Assembly (NCBI GenBank): GCA_003991915.1
Contig: RQTK01000925.1
Span: 23,482 to 87,481, forward strand
Reading direction: 5' to 3'
Source of the DNA: Elysia chlorotica
Taxonomy: Eukaryota; Mollusca; Gastropoda; Plakobranchidae
DNA: 64,000 bases
Below, piece after piece: positions 61,661-64,000 of this stretch. Below the pieces are notes generated by a model that saw only the letters and a list, made by a program, of their open reading frames with translations, ran no database searches and was not told where the DNA came from. Within the stretch, counting starts at the first letter, position 1; each line of letters opens with the position of its first letter. Position numbers and translations under genes: made by a program.

Positions 61661-62281
61661 GATGAAAGGTGATTACCGGAGCATCATCTCCCTTTGACTG
61701 TTCTGCGTGTGGCAATTCCTAAAGCAATCTCCAAAATATAACGGTTTAGTTTCGCTTTTTTACACTAAATCTTCAACAAGTCGTGGGGTAATGCGCGAAC
61801 TTACTCTTTGTGAGCCAAGGAGAGGAGCGATTTCCGGAATCGATTTTCGGTGCGCGCTATCTAGGCTTATCTATAACCACCACTCCCTCTGTTGTGGAAA
61901 ATAGAAGTAAGGTGAGAACATTGCACGCACTCACACAATCGTTGCGTTTTCCCTTGAAAACAAAGAAACAATCTGGGGAAAATTTACATTCATTATAAAC
62001 TAATCGCACAAGATAATACAATAAACTATTGTCAAAAAAATATGCCCCAAACTCACTTAAAAAAAGTATTTGAAAGGAAATGTACACATGACTAACAACT
62101 CATCAAAATAAATAAATAAAAAAATAAAAAAGATAGATAAATAACATTCACTAGATAAATAAACAAAACGGAAAACTACAACACATTACAAGCAAAAACT
62201 CAATTGTTCCGGCAATGTACATATGTTATTGATAAAAATTGTTAACATGCACGGCATCCATAGCAACTAGGTGGGGTGTAG

Positions 62282-62405
62282 CAAGGCTGAACAGAACCTC
62301 GGGGAAATCACCGTGTCGCTCACGCGGCAGTCTAGTCCACAAGTCACCGGGACTGCAGCTCATCCTTCGCTCACTCACACCCCTCCCGCCGCCAACAGTC
62401 CCCAT
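62282..62405 (+). other. Possible further TOGARAM1 exon (weak)
   Basis: An acceptor ending TGTAG at 62281 and a donor GTACGT at 62406 bound a GC-rich 124-nt open segment. Its frame accepts the phase 1 junction of the 56063-56137 exon. It encodes a basic, serine/proline-rich peptide containing GKSPCRSRGS and LTPLPPPTVP, which faintly resembles the disordered linker between the TOG pairs. Another frame (ending HTPPAANSPH) is also open, so the call is weak. Confidence 0.25.
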
Positions 62406-63060
62406 GTACGTTCGTAAAAAGCTCTATATTACTGAGCATCCAGCGGGCTGGAAGATCAGTCTGCAGCCTTCCCTCGCAGTCGTTCAGGCTAAAAACAGCA
62501 GTAAATCTACAAGTGCTCTAGAGCCAAAACATACGTTATTATCATCTTCATTTCATACAAATCGGTTCCGTTCGAGATTTTCTGAACATGGACATAATTA
62601 TACTGAGTCGAACACTGTTTGGTGTGTTTTGAAGAATGAAGTGTGTGACGAAGCTAAAAGATGGCAATTCTCTACTTTATGGAGACACTGTGGGAAAATG
62701 ATGCATACCACTCTTCGTTGTTTGCGCTGTTGAAAAGTCATTATTACAATTATTTGACATCAATTTTAGGGTTTTCGTGTTGTGATAGATTCTTAGTCGT
62801 TTGAAATATTTTCTTTATCGAAATGTTCTGGAATAATAGAATTTTTTCTACACTAGTTTGGTATTGAATCGCTTTATTCAATCATAGTGTTATCCCATAA
62901 TGTATTTATTTAGCTCGCAATGATCTAGATTACCTTTTTGCAGGAACAGTCCAGTTTGGTTGATTGATTTATTTATTCATTCATTAATCATCATATTTGT
63001 TAATTAAATATTTTTTAAATGTCTTGCTGTTTTGTTATAATTTGTTTTTGTTTTTGTTTT

Positions 63061-63069
<9 letters not shown>

Positions 63070-63092
<23 letters not shown>

Positions 63093-63093
63093 G
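63070..63093. repeat. Poly-G tract
   Basis: About 23 consecutive G immediately outside the left arm of the terminal inverted repeat. Confidence 0.95.
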
Positions 63094-63099
63094 TTCAGA

Positions 63100-63990
63100 G
63101 TGTTAGCCATGTCAGTCCACGGCCTTTCTTTTTTTTCTTCCTCTCCCGCTTTACTCCTCTGTCCAGCTGCCTATCTGTCTTTCTGTTTCTGTCTGTCTCT
63201 GTCTCTCCCCTCTCCTTCTCCTATTGCCTAGCACTGTAACGTGGTTTTGTATAACATACACTTGTCATCGAATACAACATTTTACCTTTTGAATAGCAAA
63301 ACATCAAACAATTCAAAGGATAAAAGTGCTCTAGAATGAGAATCTGGCTCTCCGGACACGGGAAACGAATGCGAACAAGTTCTCTGATGGAGTGCAGGAA
63401 ACAAACCACGTGAAAACTTTTAGCGAACCTCTATCACCACTGCCATGAGGCCTATATATCTTTCATCTTTCTCATAAAACTTAAAAAATTCACCACATAA
63501 GTAACTTTAAAAGCCTTGTTAGCATAACTAAACCCGATTGCCATTTTTAGACATAAAAAGAAAAAGAAAAAGTCTATAGTTAACTTCACATCCAAAATTT
63601 ACCAGAAAATAGTTACTATGAATGGTGCCCGGTGCCATTCCTCATGGCAGTGGTGATAGAGGTTCGCTAAAAGTTTTCACGTGGTTTGTTTCCTGCACTC
63701 CATCAGAGAACTTGTTCGCATTCGTTTCCCGTGTCCGGAGAGCCAGATTCTCATTCTAGAGCACTTTTATCCTTTGAATTGTTTGATGTTTTGCTATTCA
63801 AAAGGTAAAATGTTGTATTCGATGACAAGTGTATGTTATACAAAACCACGTTACAGTGCTAGGCAATAGGAGAAGGAGAGGGGAGAGACAGAGACAGACA
63901 GAAACAGAAAGACAGATAGGCAGCTGGACAGAGGAGTAAAGCGGGAGAGGAAGAAAAAAAAGAAAGGCCGTGGACTGACATGGCTAACAC
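63100..63990. repeat. Perfect large inverted repeat, 351-bp arms and 189-bp spacer
   Basis: Arms 63100-63450 and 63640-63990 are reverse complements with no mismatch or indel seen by eye, including an 8-base homopolymer. The pairing sum is constant at 127090 along the arm. The outermost bases are GTGTTAGCC and GGCTAACAC. The same 62-codon open frame therefore appears once on each strand. No flanking target duplication is evident. It is either a fold-back/MITE-type element or an assembly artefact. Confidence 0.9.
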
Positions 63991-64000
63991 CCTGGAACAC

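Noticed and set aside
62239..62733. 164-codon open frame as an independent gene
   Set aside because: No family similarity; only its first part (62282-62405) is considered, weakly, as an exon.

Overview
This is a eukaryotic, AT-rich, intron-rich animal contig. The only real genes found are three conserved animal genes, all on the plus strand: MRPL11 (3108-7285), RPAP1 (14812-39221) and the 5' part of TOGARAM1 (45760 to at least 56137, continuing beyond the window). The lineage is inferred, not proven. The divergence of the proteins, the mixture of non-LTR retrotransposon remnants, a tRNA-headed SINE family, long di/trinucleotide arrays and the frequent TACATGTA and AGATCTAGATCT words all suggest a lophotrochozoan, most likely a gastropod mollusc.

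Layout: 1-3100 is non-genic, with a six-copy ~70-bp minisatellite (643-1050) and GA/G-rich simple repeats. MRPL11 has five coding exons (192 residues), including a GC-AG first intron. 7860-14800 is an intergenic graveyard: a 5'-truncated LINE (8431-9209, minus), a decayed piggyBac-like transposase (about 10340-11080), a 621-base assembly gap between two trinucleotide arrays, a strong 28-bp hairpin (12818-12891) and another decayed LINE (about 13180-14420). RPAP1 was reconstructed as 31 coding exons joining in frame to 1389 codons, close to the length of vertebrate RPAP1. Its introns have absorbed three or more LINE remnants, one SINE, large simple repeats and possible mariner-like and LTR-like pieces. 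39222-45540 contains the RPAP1 3' region, a possible piggyBac scrap and a cluster of four SINE copies, one with clear 12-bp target-site duplications. TOGARAM1 begins with a 1.9-kb exon encoding both N-terminal TOG arrays, followed by three smaller exons with compatible phases. Its introns contain two pairs of near-identical ~0.2-kb direct duplications. The window ends in a perfect 351-bp-arm inverted repeat with a 189-bp spacer.

The genes do not form a pathway: one is a mitochondrial ribosomal protein, one an RNA polymerase II assembly factor and one a ciliary microtubule regulator. No bacterial-type system, CRISPR array, rRNA or convincing functional tRNA gene was seen. I did not find a clearly new biological system. 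The best leads are the terminal inverted repeat, the minus-strand hairpin whose only two mismatches become G-U pairs, the SINE family, and complementary CT/GA arrays flanking the last MRPL11 exon.
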